Shown piece by piece: positions 51,989 to 60,304 of a stretch of 64,000 nt of DNA (its first letter is position 1; every line of letters begins with the position of its first letter). The notes under the pieces are model-generated. The model had not been told where the DNA came from and searched no databases. It was given only the letters and a program-made list of their open reading frames with translations. The DNA is from Ramlibacter agri (lineage in GTDB: Bacteria; Pseudomonadota; Gammaproteobacteria; Burkholderiales; Burkholderiaceae_C): positions 2,480,001 through 2,544,000 of the forward strand of contig NZ_JABBFX010000001.1 in assembly GCF_012927085.1 (NCBI RefSeq), read 5' to 3'. Made by a program: the position numbers and the translations under genes.

Positions 51989-52804
51989 CTACACGTCGCC
52001 AATCACCGACAGGATCCGCTCGCGGTCCTGCTCGGTCGCCGGGTTGTAGACGATCAGGCTGAGGTCCTTGCGGCCTTCGACGGCGAACGAGGAATACTCC
52101 AGCGCGATCTCTCCGAGCCGCGGATGGCGCAGGCGCTTGACGCCTTCCGTGTGCGAATGCACCAGGCTGGAATCCCACATGGCGCCGAACTCGGGACTGA
52201 TGGCGCGCAGCTCGGCGACCAGCGGGGCGATCTCCGCATCGGCGCCGGCGCGGGCCGCATCGACGCGGGCGGCGGCGACGACCGCTCGGGCGACCGCCTC
52301 CCAATCGAATTGCCGCTCGCGCACGTGCGGGTCGCAGAACATCATGCGCAGCACGTTGCGGCCCTGCGGCGGGATCGTCTCGTAGTCGGTCAGCACGGCG
52401 CGCGCGGCGCGGTTCCAGGCGACGATGTCCCAGGTCGGCGTGCGCAGGAGCGCGGGGCTGTGCGGCAGCGCGTCCAGCAGCCTCTGCAGCCGCGGCGTGA
52501 TGGGGTCGCCGCCGCGGTAGCGCTGTTCGGGCGGATGCCCCAGCCCGAGCACGAACAGGTGCTCGCGCTCGACATCGGTCAGCATCAGCGCCTGGGCAAT
52601 GCGGTCCAGCACCTCGGCCGAGGGCTTGCCGCCGCGGCCTTGCTCCAGCCAGGTGTACCAGGTGGCGCTGATGCTGGCGCGGTCCGCCACCTCTTCGCGG
52701 CGCAGCCCCGCCGTGCGGCGGCGGCCCGAGTAGCCCAGCGCCAGCGCGTCCAGCTGCGTGCGGCGGCTGCGCAGGTAAGTGCCGAGTGCCTTGTCTTCGC
52801 TCAA
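51989..52804 (-). CDS. XRE-family regulator with MmyB-like ligand-binding domain
   Basis: A 271-residue regulator. Its N-terminus is an HTH_XRE (LGTYLRSRRTQLDALALG, GLRREEVADRASISATWYTWLEQGR). The C-terminal 170 residues form the MmyB-like PAS-type domain (TPTWDIVAWNRAARAV, NVLRMMF, RLRHPRLGEIALEY) that binds fatty-acid-like ligands in related proteins. It is divergent from an NAD(P)-dependent reductase gene at 52903, which in this arrangement is often its target. Confidence 0.93.
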   Translation of the reverse strand: MSEDKALGTYLRSRRTQLDALALGYSGRRRTAGLRREEVADRASISATWYTWLEQGRGGKPSAEVLDRIAQALMLTDVEREHLFVLGLGHPPEQRYRGGDPITPRLQRLLDALPHSPALLRTPTWDIVAWNRAARAVLTDYETIPPQGRNVLRMMFCDPHVRERQFDWEAVARAVVAAARVDAARAGADAEIAPLVAELRAISPEFGAMWDSSLVHSHTEGVKRLRHPRLGEIALEYSSFAVEGRKDLSLIVYNPATEQDRERILSVIGDV

Positions 52805-52902
52805 GAGCTGATCCTGTTAAAAGCTATACCCGGATAACGTCACTACTTCAAAGTCGGCGCGACGATCCGCAGAATGCGGGCATTGTCATTCGGAGATGAT
52901 GC

Positions 52903-53784
52903 ATGCGAGTTTTCGTGACGGGCGCGACGGGCTGGGTGGGCTCGGCGGTGGTCCAGGAATTGGTGGCACACGGCCACAGCGTGACCGGCCTGGCGCGCGC
53001 GCCGGAGAAGGCCACCGCACTGGCGGCGCAGGGCGCGCAAGTGCTGCTGGGGACGCTGGACGACCTGGACCGGCTGCAGGAAGCCGCGGCTTCCGCCGAC
53101 GCCGTGATCCACACGGCCTTCAACCATGACTTCTCCAGGTTCGCGCAGAACGCCGAACAGGACCAGCGCGCGATCGAGGCCTTCGGCAGCGTCTTGAGGG
53201 GCACGGACAAGCCGCTGGTGGTGACGTCCGGCGTGGCACTGCTGGCGCCGGGGCGGCTGGCGACGGAAGAAGACATTCCCGCGCGCGGGCCCTCGTATCC
53301 GCGCAAGTCCGAAGCCACCGCGCGCGAGCTCGCGGCACAGGGCGTGTTCGCGACCACGATGCGGCTGGCGCCTTCCGTGCATGGTGCGGGCGACCACGGC
53401 TTCGTGCCGCAACTGATCGCCATCGCGCGGCGCACCGGCGTCTCCGGCTACCTGGGCGAAGGCAGCAACCGCTGGGCCGCGGTGCACCGGCGCGATGCCG
53501 CGCGGGCCTACCGGCTGGTGCTGGAAAAGGGCACGCGCGAGCAGCACGCGTATCACGCCATCGCGGATGAAGGGGTGGCTTTCCGCGCCATCGCCGAAAG
53601 CATCGGCCGGCACCTGGGCCTGCCGGTGGAACGCCGGGAGCCGGAGCACTTCGGCTGGCTGGGTTCGTTCGCGGCCATCGACATGGCCGCATCGAGCGAG
53701 CGCACGCGCAGCGTGCTGGGCTGGCAGCCGCAGGAACCGGGCCTGCTGGCGGACCTGGATTCGGCCGGCTACTTCGCGGCCTGA
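52903..53784 (+). CDS. NAD(P)-dependent extended SDR / NmrA-like oxidoreductase
   Basis: The 293-residue protein begins with the dinucleotide-binding motif VTGATGWVGSAVVQELV (TGxxGxxG) and has ARAPEKATALAAQGAQVLLG and VIHTAFNHDF typical of extended SDRs. The YxxxK pair appears as YPRKSE; the Ser is in VVTSGVAL. Substrate unknown. Probably regulated by the divergent XRE-type protein; the 98-bp intergenic region contains no obvious operator. Confidence 0.9.
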   Translation: MRVFVTGATGWVGSAVVQELVAHGHSVTGLARAPEKATALAAQGAQVLLGTLDDLDRLQEAAASADAVIHTAFNHDFSRFAQNAEQDQRAIEAFGSVLRGTDKPLVVTSGVALLAPGRLATEEDIPARGPSYPRKSEATARELAAQGVFATTMRLAPSVHGAGDHGFVPQLIAIARRTGVSGYLGEGSNRWAAVHRRDAARAYRLVLEKGTREQHAYHAIADEGVAFRAIAESIGRHLGLPVERREPEHFGWLGSFAAIDMAASSERTRSVLGWQPQEPGLLADLDSAGYFAA

Positions 53785-53788
53785 AGCG

Positions 53789-54061
53789 CTACTTGGCCGA
53801 GGTGGAGACGAGAGGCGTGTGCTTGGGCTGCGCCTTCACGACCTTCGTCTCGGGGAAGTTCGCGGCGGCCGCTTCGCCCGGGTCGACGGCATGGGGGCTG
53901 TGCATGAAGCGGTAGACACCGACCGCGGCAAGCAGCGCGAGGACCACCATGTAGCGCGTCTCGGAGCGCCGGTTGCCGCTGAAAAGGGCCAGGAGAACGC
54001 AGCCGGCGATGGCCACGACCAGCATCTTCAGGTCCAGCGTGAGCGAATTGAAGAAGTCCAT
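53789..54061 (-). CDS. Small membrane protein, unrecognised
   Basis: A 90-residue protein with two hydrophobic helices (MLVVAIAGCVLLALF and YMVVLALLAAVGVYRF) followed by a polar C-terminus (DPGEAAAANFPETKVVKA). The ATG at 54061 is 22 bp from any upstream open frame. I see no family motif. It converges on the SDR gene. Confidence 0.7.
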   Translation of the reverse strand: MDFFNSLTLDLKMLVVAIAGCVLLALFSGNRRSETRYMVVLALLAAVGVYRFMHSPHAVDPGEAAAANFPETKVVKAQPKHTPLVSTSAK

Positions 54062-54147
54062 GGCAGTCCTGAAGCGTCGTTAGCGACACTTTACCCATGG
54101 GTGGCGAAAGCGCCCAGTCCCGTCGTTACAAAAGGCTCAGTCAGGGC

Positions 54148-54636
54148 TTAACGTCGTGCAGAAGCCACGTTGTCGCCTAAGGGGATGTAAGCAGTAGCCT
54201 CAACTTCGATACGAACCTGACGGGAAGGCAGCATTCCGCTCACTTCGACCACCGTCGACGCCGGCGGCGTGTCCGGGTAGAACATGCGGCGCACACGGTT
54301 GTACAGCGGGTAGTCGCGCAGGTCGGTGAAGTACTGGACCAGCTTGATCACGTCCTCCATGCCGCCGCCGGCTTCCTCGGCGAGCTGGCGGATGCGATCG
54401 AGCACCACCCAGCTCTGGACCAGCGCCGGCGCCTGGAAGATGTCGACCGACAGCTCGCCGGTCTGCCCGAGCTCCTTGCGCACGCTCTCCGGCACCTGGT
54501 CGAAGCGATCGAGCACGACGCCGCTCGCGGGGTCGACGGCGATCACGCCCGACATCAGCACCAGGTCGCCGGCGCGGCGCCAGCTGGCATAGCGCGCCAG
54601 CGGCTGGCCGGTTGCAGGTGTCTGTGTTTGTGCCAT
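54148..54636 (-). CDS. RidA/YjgF family protein
   Basis: A 162-residue RidA-like protein (YASWRRAGDLVLMSGVIAVDP, VQSWVVLDRIRQLAEEAGG, DVIKLVQYFTDLRDYPLYN, PPASTVVEVSGM, VRIEVEATAYIP). It probably hydrolyses imine/enamine intermediates or aminoacrylate-like compounds. It is the last gene of the uptake/catabolic operon, next to a RutR-like regulator; the E. coli rut operon likewise has RidA-like genes. Confidence 0.9.
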   Translation of the reverse strand: MAQTQTPATGQPLARYASWRRAGDLVLMSGVIAVDPASGVVLDRFDQVPESVRKELGQTGELSVDIFQAPALVQSWVVLDRIRQLAEEAGGGMEDVIKLVQYFTDLRDYPLYNRVRRMFYPDTPPASTVVEVSGMLPSRQVRIEVEATAYIPLGDNVASARR

Positions 54637-54649
54637 GTGCGTCTTCCTG

Positions 54650-55327
54650 TCAGCGCGCCCTTGCGCGGCGCTTTTTGGGCGGATGCTCCAGCCCGACGCC
54701 GCGCAGCACCAGCGCCGTGATCTCGGCGCGGATCGCGTCGCGGTCCAGCGGCTTGGCGTCCGGCCAGCGGGCGAAGAAGCGCACCTGCGCCTCGTAGTCG
54801 GCGTAGTGCTGCGTGAGCGCCCAGATGTGGAACAGCAGGTACATGGGGTCGATGGGCGCGATCTTGCCGGCGTCCACCCAGCTCTGGACCAGCGCGGCCG
54901 CGGCGTCCACCGAAGGCTGGCCGTCCTTCCAGATCCGGCGGATCACATGGCCGCCGCTCAGGATCTCGCCGGCGAACAGGCGGCAGACCTGCGGATGCTC
55001 GAAGGTGAAATCCAGCTTGCGCTGCACCAGCCGCGCCAGCGACACCGCGGGGTCGCTGTGGTCCTCGTCGACGTTCAGGCCGATGTGCGCCCAGTGCTGC
55101 ATCGTGCGGCGCAGGATGGACTCGTACAGCGCTTCCTTGCTTTCGATGTAGTAGTGCAGCTGCTGCTTGGAGATGCCGGCGCGCGCGGCGATGTCCTGCG
55201 TCGACGTGCCTTGCAGGCCATGGCGCGAGAACTGTTCCAGCCCCGCGGCATGGATGCGGTCCATCATGCCGGCGCGCCGCTCGGCGAAAGCCGCCGAGCG
55301 CGCGTCGACCGTGCGTTCCTCCAGCAC
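54650..55327 (-). CDS. RutR-like TetR-family regulator
   Basis: The 225-residue repressor has a TetR HTH (GLEQFSRHGLQGTSTQDIA, AGISKQQLHYYIESKEALY) and a C-terminal domain close to RutR (FEHPQVCRLFAGEILSGG, GKIAPIDPMYLLFHIWALTQHYADY). RutR in E. coli senses uracil/thymine. The start is a GTG at 55327 that overlaps the TAG of the preceding gene by one base. It probably controls this operon in response to its substrate (a pyrimidine-like compound would fit). Confidence 0.9.
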   Translation of the reverse strand: MLEERTVDARSAAFAERRAGMMDRIHAAGLEQFSRHGLQGTSTQDIAARAGISKQQLHYYIESKEALYESILRRTMQHWAHIGLNVDEDHSDPAVSLARLVQRKLDFTFEHPQVCRLFAGEILSGGHVIRRIWKDGQPSVDAAAALVQSWVDAGKIAPIDPMYLLFHIWALTQHYADYEAQVRFFARWPDAKPLDRDAIRAEITALVLRGVGLEHPPKKRRARAR

Positions 55328-56340
55328 TACTTGGCCAGCTTGGCGCGCAGGTCCAGGCCCACGCCCTTGTTGACGAAGCGGTCGGTGGCCAGGCCGTTGA
55401 TGTCGATGTCGCCGGCGCCGAACACGCCGGCCTTCACCATTTCCGCGTTGAAGCGCTTGATGCGGTCCATCGACATCGCGCCGATGCCTTTGGCGCGAGC
55501 ATCGCCCGCGTCCACCATGCCCATCTCCTGCAGCTTGTGGAATTCGGCGTCGAGCTTTTCGTCCGTCATCTCCGGATTGTCCTTCTTCATCAGCGCGTAG
55601 GCGGCCTTGCGGTCGCCGCCATACAGGTACTGGTACCAGCCGATCGCGGACGCGTCGATGAACTTCTGGATCATCGCAGGGTTCTTCTCCACCAGGTCGC
55701 GGCGCACCTCGATCATGTTCGCGTACGCCTCCCAGCCCTGGTCGGCCAGCATGAAGACATCGGTCTTCACGCCGTCCATGGCCAGGTAGATCGGTTCCGC
55801 CGTCACGTAGGCCTGCTGCACGGAGGCCTTGTCGGCCAGGAAGGGCGCCGAGGAATAGTTGTAGGGCTTGAACTGGTCGTCGCTGAAGCCGCGGCTGGCC
55901 GTCATCCACTTCCAGAAGCTGAACTGGCTGCCCTTGGCGATGTAGATCGTCTTGGCCTTGGTCAGGTCCTGGAAGGTCTTGTACTGGCCCGCATGCGCCA
56001 TCAGCGAAGTGGGGTCCTTCTGCATGAAGGCGCCGACCAGGATGGTGGGCAGCTTGCTCTTGTTCGCCTCCATCATGCTGATCATCCCCAGCGGGATCAT
56101 CATGTCCACCTTGCCCACCAGCATCAGCGGGCGCGGGTTCACCTGCGGGCCGCCCTGCATGATCTCCACGTCGAGCCCGTACTTCTTGTAGGTGCCGTCG
56201 GCCAGCGCCTGGTAGAAGCCGCCGTGGCTGGCCTGCGCCTTCCAGTTCGTGGCGAACACGATCTTCTGCTGCGCCTGCGCCAGGGCGGGCAGCAGCAGGG
56301 CGGCGGCGGCCAGCGCCAGGGCGATGCGTTTCGTGATCAT
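55327..56340 (-). CDS. NMT1/THI5-type ABC transporter substrate-binding protein
   Basis: A 337-residue periplasmic protein with a signal peptide (RIALALAAAALLLPALAQAQ). The mature part has the NMT1-like pattern (VFATNWKAQASHGGFYQALADG, YGLDVEIMQGGPQVNPRPLM, VGKVDMMIPLGM) of proteins that bind nitrate, taurine, pyrimidine or thiamine-precursor-like ligands. It heads the transporter genes in this operon with the permease and ATPase 1-2 kb upstream. Ligand unknown. Confidence 0.92.
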   Translation of the reverse strand: MITKRIALALAAAALLLPALAQAQQKIVFATNWKAQASHGGFYQALADGTYKKYGLDVEIMQGGPQVNPRPLMLVGKVDMMIPLGMISMMEANKSKLPTILVGAFMQKDPTSLMAHAGQYKTFQDLTKAKTIYIAKGSQFSFWKWMTASRGFSDDQFKPYNYSSAPFLADKASVQQAYVTAEPIYLAMDGVKTDVFMLADQGWEAYANMIEVRRDLVEKNPAMIQKFIDASAIGWYQYLYGGDRKAAYALMKKDNPEMTDEKLDAEFHKLQEMGMVDAGDARAKGIGAMSMDRIKRFNAEMVKAGVFGAGDIDINGLATDRFVNKGVGLDLRAKLAK

Positions 56341-56368
56341 GCTGTCTCCTTCGTGGTGTTCGGTGGGG

Positions 56369-57700
56369 TCAAGAGAGCGAAAGGATCTTGCCGGGGTTCA
56401 TCAGGCCCAGCGGGTCGGTGCTGTGCTTGAAGCGGATCTCCTCGTCGCCCATTTCCTTGCGCCCGCTCTTTTCGAGGACGTAGACGTGCGCGTTCATCAC
56501 GTGGCAGCCGTCCTGCCGCAGTTCCTGCTGCACCTCGTCGAGCCGCTCCTCGTCCAGGTACTGCAGCAGCACCAGGCCGGACAGGCGCGGCTGGCCGGCG
56601 AGGCGGGCGAATTCGTGGTGCATCAGCATCTCGTCGCCATAGCGCTCGATCTGCTGCGCGACGAGTTCGGGGGCGCGGTCGACCGGAACGACCATCTGCA
56701 GGTAGGTCCAGCCGCGATCGACCTTCAGCGCGCGCAGGGTCGTGTGGTTGTAGGCGCACTCGTGCACGGGCGGCAGGCCCGCGGCCTGCGCCTCCTGCGG
56801 CGTCATGCACATGGACAGCGTGCCGCCGTGCTTTTGCACGAGCTCGGTGAAGCGAGCGCGGTCGCTCGGGTTCACCATCGTGAAGATGGCGTCGGCGCTG
56901 CCGTCGAAGCGGGCGCCGAAGTCCCGGTAGTAGGGGCCGAAGCGCCGGTCCACGGCGCTCAGGAGGAAGACGTCGATGCCGCTCGCCTGCACCGCGGAGC
57001 CGAAGCGGATCACCTCCGGATAGCTGGGGAACAGGGCCACGCACTGCAGCCAGTCCACCGCCGGCACCAGCGCGAGCTCCGCCTCGATCATGATGCCGTT
57101 GGTGCCCCAGGCGTGGTGCACCAGTTCGACGTCCTTGCCCTTCAGGGTCAGCACCCGCGGCTGCTCCTCCAGGGTCACCACGCGCAGCGAGCGCATCGTG
57201 CCGGATTCGCGCAGGATGCCGTGCCGCACCGAACCGATGCCGGCCGAGCCGCCGGCGATGAAGCCGCCCACCGTGGCGATGCTCATCGTCGAGGGGTAGA
57301 TCATCAGCTGCTGGCCCTCGGCCCGCACCGTGTTCAACACCGCCTCCAGGCAGGCGCCGGCCTGCACCCGCACGAAGCCCGGCCCGATCTCCAGCACCCG
57401 GTTCAGCAGGGTCATGTCCAGCACCACGCCGCCTTGCAGGGGCACGGCCTGGCCGTAGTTGCCGGTGCCGCCGCCACGCACCGTCACCTTGAGGCGATGC
57501 CGCGCGACGGCCGCGGCGACGCGCAGCACTTCGTCCTCGGTGGCCGGCAGCACCACGATGTCGGCACGGCAGTCCCTCAGCTGCGCGTCCAGCACCGGGC
57601 TGTACCAGTAGTAGTCGCGCGCCCGCGAGCGCAGCTCGCCGTCGCTGGTGAGGCAGGCGATGCCTTCGATATCGCGCTGGAACGCAGCCAGGTTGTTCAT
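56369..57700 (-). CDS. FAD-linked oxidase (GlcD/FAD_binding_4 family)
   Basis: A 443-residue flavoenzyme. An FAD-binding PCMH domain is at 40-225 (VVLPATEDEVLRVAAAVARH, VTVRGGGTGNYGQAVP, QAGACLEAV, YPSTMSIATVGGFIAGG), and a C-terminal FAD-oxidase domain follows, ending in HSTDPLGLMNPGKIL. It would oxidise a hydroxy or amine substrate with transfer to an acceptor. The ATG at 57700 overlaps the permease stop by 4 bp. It lies between permease and binding-protein genes, so it likely acts on the imported compound. Confidence 0.9.
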   Translation of the reverse strand: MNNLAAFQRDIEGIACLTSDGELRSRARDYYWYSPVLDAQLRDCRADIVVLPATEDEVLRVAAAVARHRLKVTVRGGGTGNYGQAVPLQGGVVLDMTLLNRVLEIGPGFVRVQAGACLEAVLNTVRAEGQQLMIYPSTMSIATVGGFIAGGSAGIGSVRHGILRESGTMRSLRVVTLEEQPRVLTLKGKDVELVHHAWGTNGIMIEAELALVPAVDWLQCVALFPSYPEVIRFGSAVQASGIDVFLLSAVDRRFGPYYRDFGARFDGSADAIFTMVNPSDRARFTELVQKHGGTLSMCMTPQEAQAAGLPPVHECAYNHTTLRALKVDRGWTYLQMVVPVDRAPELVAQQIERYGDEMLMHHEFARLAGQPRLSGLVLLQYLDEERLDEVQQELRQDGCHVMNAHVYVLEKSGRKEMGDEEIRFKHSTDPLGLMNPGKILSLS

Positions 57701-58563
57701 CGCTCCCTCTTCATTTCGCTTTCGTGCCAGTGGCCCAGCACCTTGCGCGTGAGCCAGGTGGTGGCCAGGAAGATGACGATGCCGCACATGGACACGAGCA
57801 GCAGCGCCGCGAACATCAGCGGCACGTCGCTGCGGAAGCTGGCCTCGAAGATGCGCGAAGCCAGGCCCGTCTCCTTGCCGGCGGCGCCCGCCACGAACTC
57901 CGCCACCACCGCCCCGATCAGCGCCAGGCCGCCAGACACCTTGAGGCCGGCCAGGAAGTTGGGCATCGCCGTGGGCACCAGCAGCAGGCGGAAGCGCTGC
58001 CAGGGGCTGGCCTTGTACAAGGTGAACAGGTCGCGCAGGTTGTGGTCGGCGCTGCGCAGGCCGATCACCGTGTTGGACAGGATGGGAAAGAAGGCGACGA
58101 TCCACGCGCAGATCAGCAGGGCGGCCGTGGTGCTGTCCACGTAGATCATGATCAGCGGGGCGATCGCGACGATCGGCGTTACCTGCAGGATGACTGCGTA
58201 GGGGAACAGGGCCACCTCGACGTAGCGCGAGAGGGCGAACAACGTCCCGAGCGCCACGCCGCCCAGCACGGCGCATCCCAGTGCGAGCAAGGTGAGCTTC
58301 GCGGTGAACAGCAGCGAAGGCTGCAGCGACGGCCACTTCAGCCACAGCGTCTTCAGCACCAGCGAAGGCGCCGGCAGGATGTAGGGCGGGATTTCCTTCA
58401 GGCGCACGAAGGCTTCCCAGGCGCCCAGCGCCAGCACCATCAGCAGCAGGGGCGCGCCGATGGTCAGCAGCCGTTCGCGCCGCACCCGTGCACGCTCGCG
58501 CGTGCGGGCCGTGTCGTCTTCGGCCAGCGCGGCCTCGGGGACTTCAATGGTCGGCGCCAACAT
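57697..58563 (-). CDS. ABC transporter permease (SsuC/TauC type)
   Basis: The 288-residue integral membrane protein has six hydrophobic segments and the BPD_transp_1 EAA-like loop (DLFTLYKASPWQRFRLLLVPTAMPNFLAGLKVS). It belongs to the nitrate/sulfonate/NMT1 class. An N-terminal basic cytoplasmic tail (ARTRERARVRRERL) precedes the first helix. Its start overlaps the ATPase gene by 20 bp. Confidence 0.93.
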   Translation of the reverse strand: MLAPTIEVPEAALAEDDTARTRERARVRRERLLTIGAPLLLMVLALGAWEAFVRLKEIPPYILPAPSLVLKTLWLKWPSLQPSLLFTAKLTLLALGCAVLGGVALGTLFALSRYVEVALFPYAVILQVTPIVAIAPLIMIYVDSTTAALLICAWIVAFFPILSNTVIGLRSADHNLRDLFTLYKASPWQRFRLLLVPTAMPNFLAGLKVSGGLALIGAVVAEFVAGAAGKETGLASRIFEASFRSDVPLMFAALLLVSMCGIVIFLATTWLTRKVLGHWHESEMKRER

Positions 58564-59341
58564 GGACCAGGCTCTCCTTCAGCGCACCGGAGATGCGCAC
58601 GCATTGCTCGGCATAGCCTGCGGAAGCGCGGAACGCTTCCTGGCGCGGTTGCGGGCCGTCGATGGCGATCTCCTCCAGCACCCGGCCCGGGCGCGCGGCC
58701 ATCACGACGACGCGGGTGGACAGGTACACGGCTTCCCAGACGTTGTGCGTGACGAAGACCACCGTCAGGCCCAGGTCGCTCCACAGCTGCAGGACGTCGT
58801 CGTTCAGCTTGGCGCGCGTCATTTCGTCCAGCGCGGCGAAGGGCTCGTCCATCAACAGCAGGCGCGGCTTGGTCACCATGGCGCGCGCGATCGAGGCGCG
58901 CATCTTCATGCCGCCGGACAGCTCGCGCGGGTAGACGTCGGCAAAGCGCGAGAGGCCGACCAGCGCCAGCGCAGACCTCACTTCGTCGGCGGCCTTGGCG
59001 CGCGACACGCCGGCAATGCGCAGCGGCAGGTAGACGTTGTCGAAGATCGACGCCCAGGGCATCAGGGTCGGCTCCTGGAGCACGAAGCTGACGTCGCGCG
59101 TGTGCTCGCTCGCGCCCTTGGCGCCGGCGGTCCACTCGACGCTGCCGGAGGAGGGCTCCAGCAGGCCGGCCATCATGCGCAGCGCCGTGCTCTTGCCGCA
59201 GCCCGAAGGCCCCAGCAGGCTGATGAACTCGCCGCGGTTGACGTCGAGCGTCATGTCGCGCAGGGCGAGCGTGCCGTTGGAATAGCGCTTGTTGGCGCGC
59301 GCCAGCCGGATCAGCCGGCCGGGGGCCTCGGTGTCTTGCAT
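58544..59341 (-). CDS. ABC transporter ATPase (SsuB/TauB type)
   Basis: A 265-residue ATPase: Walker A LGPSGCGKST, Q-loop FVLQEPTLMPW, signature LSGGMKMRASIARAM, Walker B PRLLLMDEPF and the switch His in VFVTHNVWEAVYLS. It energises the permease encoded next to it. Confidence 0.95.
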   Translation of the reverse strand: MQDTEAPGRLIRLARANKRYSNGTLALRDMTLDVNRGEFISLLGPSGCGKSTALRMMAGLLEPSSGSVEWTAGAKGASEHTRDVSFVLQEPTLMPWASIFDNVYLPLRIAGVSRAKAADEVRSALALVGLSRFADVYPRELSGGMKMRASIARAMVTKPRLLLMDEPFAALDEMTRAKLNDDVLQLWSDLGLTVVFVTHNVWEAVYLSTRVVVMAARPGRVLEEIAIDGPQPRQEAFRASAGYAEQCVRISGALKESLVHVGADH

Positions 59342-59351
59342 GGGCGAGAAC

Positions 59352-60155
59352 TCAGACGTGCAGCGGACGCTGGGCCAGCCAGTCGGGGCTGGTCGCGTCC
59401 AGGTCGCGCAGCATCTCGATGAACTGCGTGGCGACGTGGTCGATGACGGCGTGGCCCTTTTCCGCCGTGGCGTTGCTGGCGTCGCCGCAGGCGCCTTCGG
59501 GGTTCAGGTCCTGGATCTGCCAGGCCAGCTTGGCGCGCGCGTTGATCGACAGGTGCCGGGTCTCCGCCACCAGCTTCTCGGCGCTGGAGCGGAAGTTGCG
59601 CGCCTTCGTCATGTCCACCAGGTCCGGCCGCAGGGCCAGCACCACGGAGGTCTCCTTGTCGCCGCCGTGGATGCCGTGCTGCGTCTCGGAGGCGCTGAAC
59701 AGGCCGGGCGGCGTGCCGAAGGAATAGGTGTTGGTGGCGACCACCAGCATGTCGTGCTTGACGCGCAGGTCGCGGGCGACGATCTCGCCCACCATGCCCT
59801 GGCCGCCGTGGCTGTTGAAGATGACCATCTTGCGCACGCCCGCGGCAGCCACGCAGTCGCCGATCTCCATCCACAGGTTGACCAGGGTCTGGATGGACAA
59901 GGTCAGGGTGCCGGGGTAGCGCGAATGCTCGTTGCTCTTGCCGATGCGCTGCGTGGGCAGGAACAGGGCGGGCACGTCGTCGGGAAGTTGCCCGGCGATG
60001 CGCTGCACGATGCCTTCGACGATGGTGGTGTCCACCGACAGCGGCAGGTGCGGCCCATGCTGTTCGATGGCGGAAACCGGCAGCACGGCGATCAGCCGGT
60101 CGCGGTCCAGGGCGGCCAGTTCCGGCGCGGAGTAATCGGCCCAAAAGCGCTTCAT
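59352..60155 (-). CDS. Creatininase-family amidohydrolase
   Basis: The 267-residue protein has the metal-binding pattern of the creatinine amidohydrolase family: E31 and H33 in EQHGPHLPL, D42 in SVDTT, the conserved His in FNSHGGQG and a Glu in GGDKET. Members open cyclic amides or imides (creatinine, 3-dehydro-scyllo-inosose-related and formamidopyrimidine-type compounds). As the first gene of the operon with an ABC importer downstream, it may hydrolyse a cyclic nitrogen substrate. It is divergent from the deaminase-like gene at 60305; the 149 bp between are likely the common promoter. Confidence 0.88.
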   Translation of the reverse strand: MKRFWADYSAPELAALDRDRLIAVLPVSAIEQHGPHLPLSVDTTIVEGIVQRIAGQLPDDVPALFLPTQRIGKSNEHSRYPGTLTLSIQTLVNLWMEIGDCVAAAGVRKMVIFNSHGGQGMVGEIVARDLRVKHDMLVVATNTYSFGTPPGLFSASETQHGIHGGDKETSVVLALRPDLVDMTKARNFRSSAEKLVAETRHLSINARAKLAWQIQDLNPEGACGDASNATAEKGHAVIDHVATQFIEMLRDLDATSPDWLAQRPLHV

Positions 60156-60304
60156 CGTCTCTTCCCGTTACGAGTGGTTTGTCCGTTTGGTCAAACCTTC
60201 CGGAATTCTGGGACCGCGGCCCGGAATTGCGACGCAGTGGAAACCCTGAAGCCGTGCCGCCGTTGCCGGGCCGGGCCGCGCCGGTGTACAAACGCGCGCA
60301 TCCC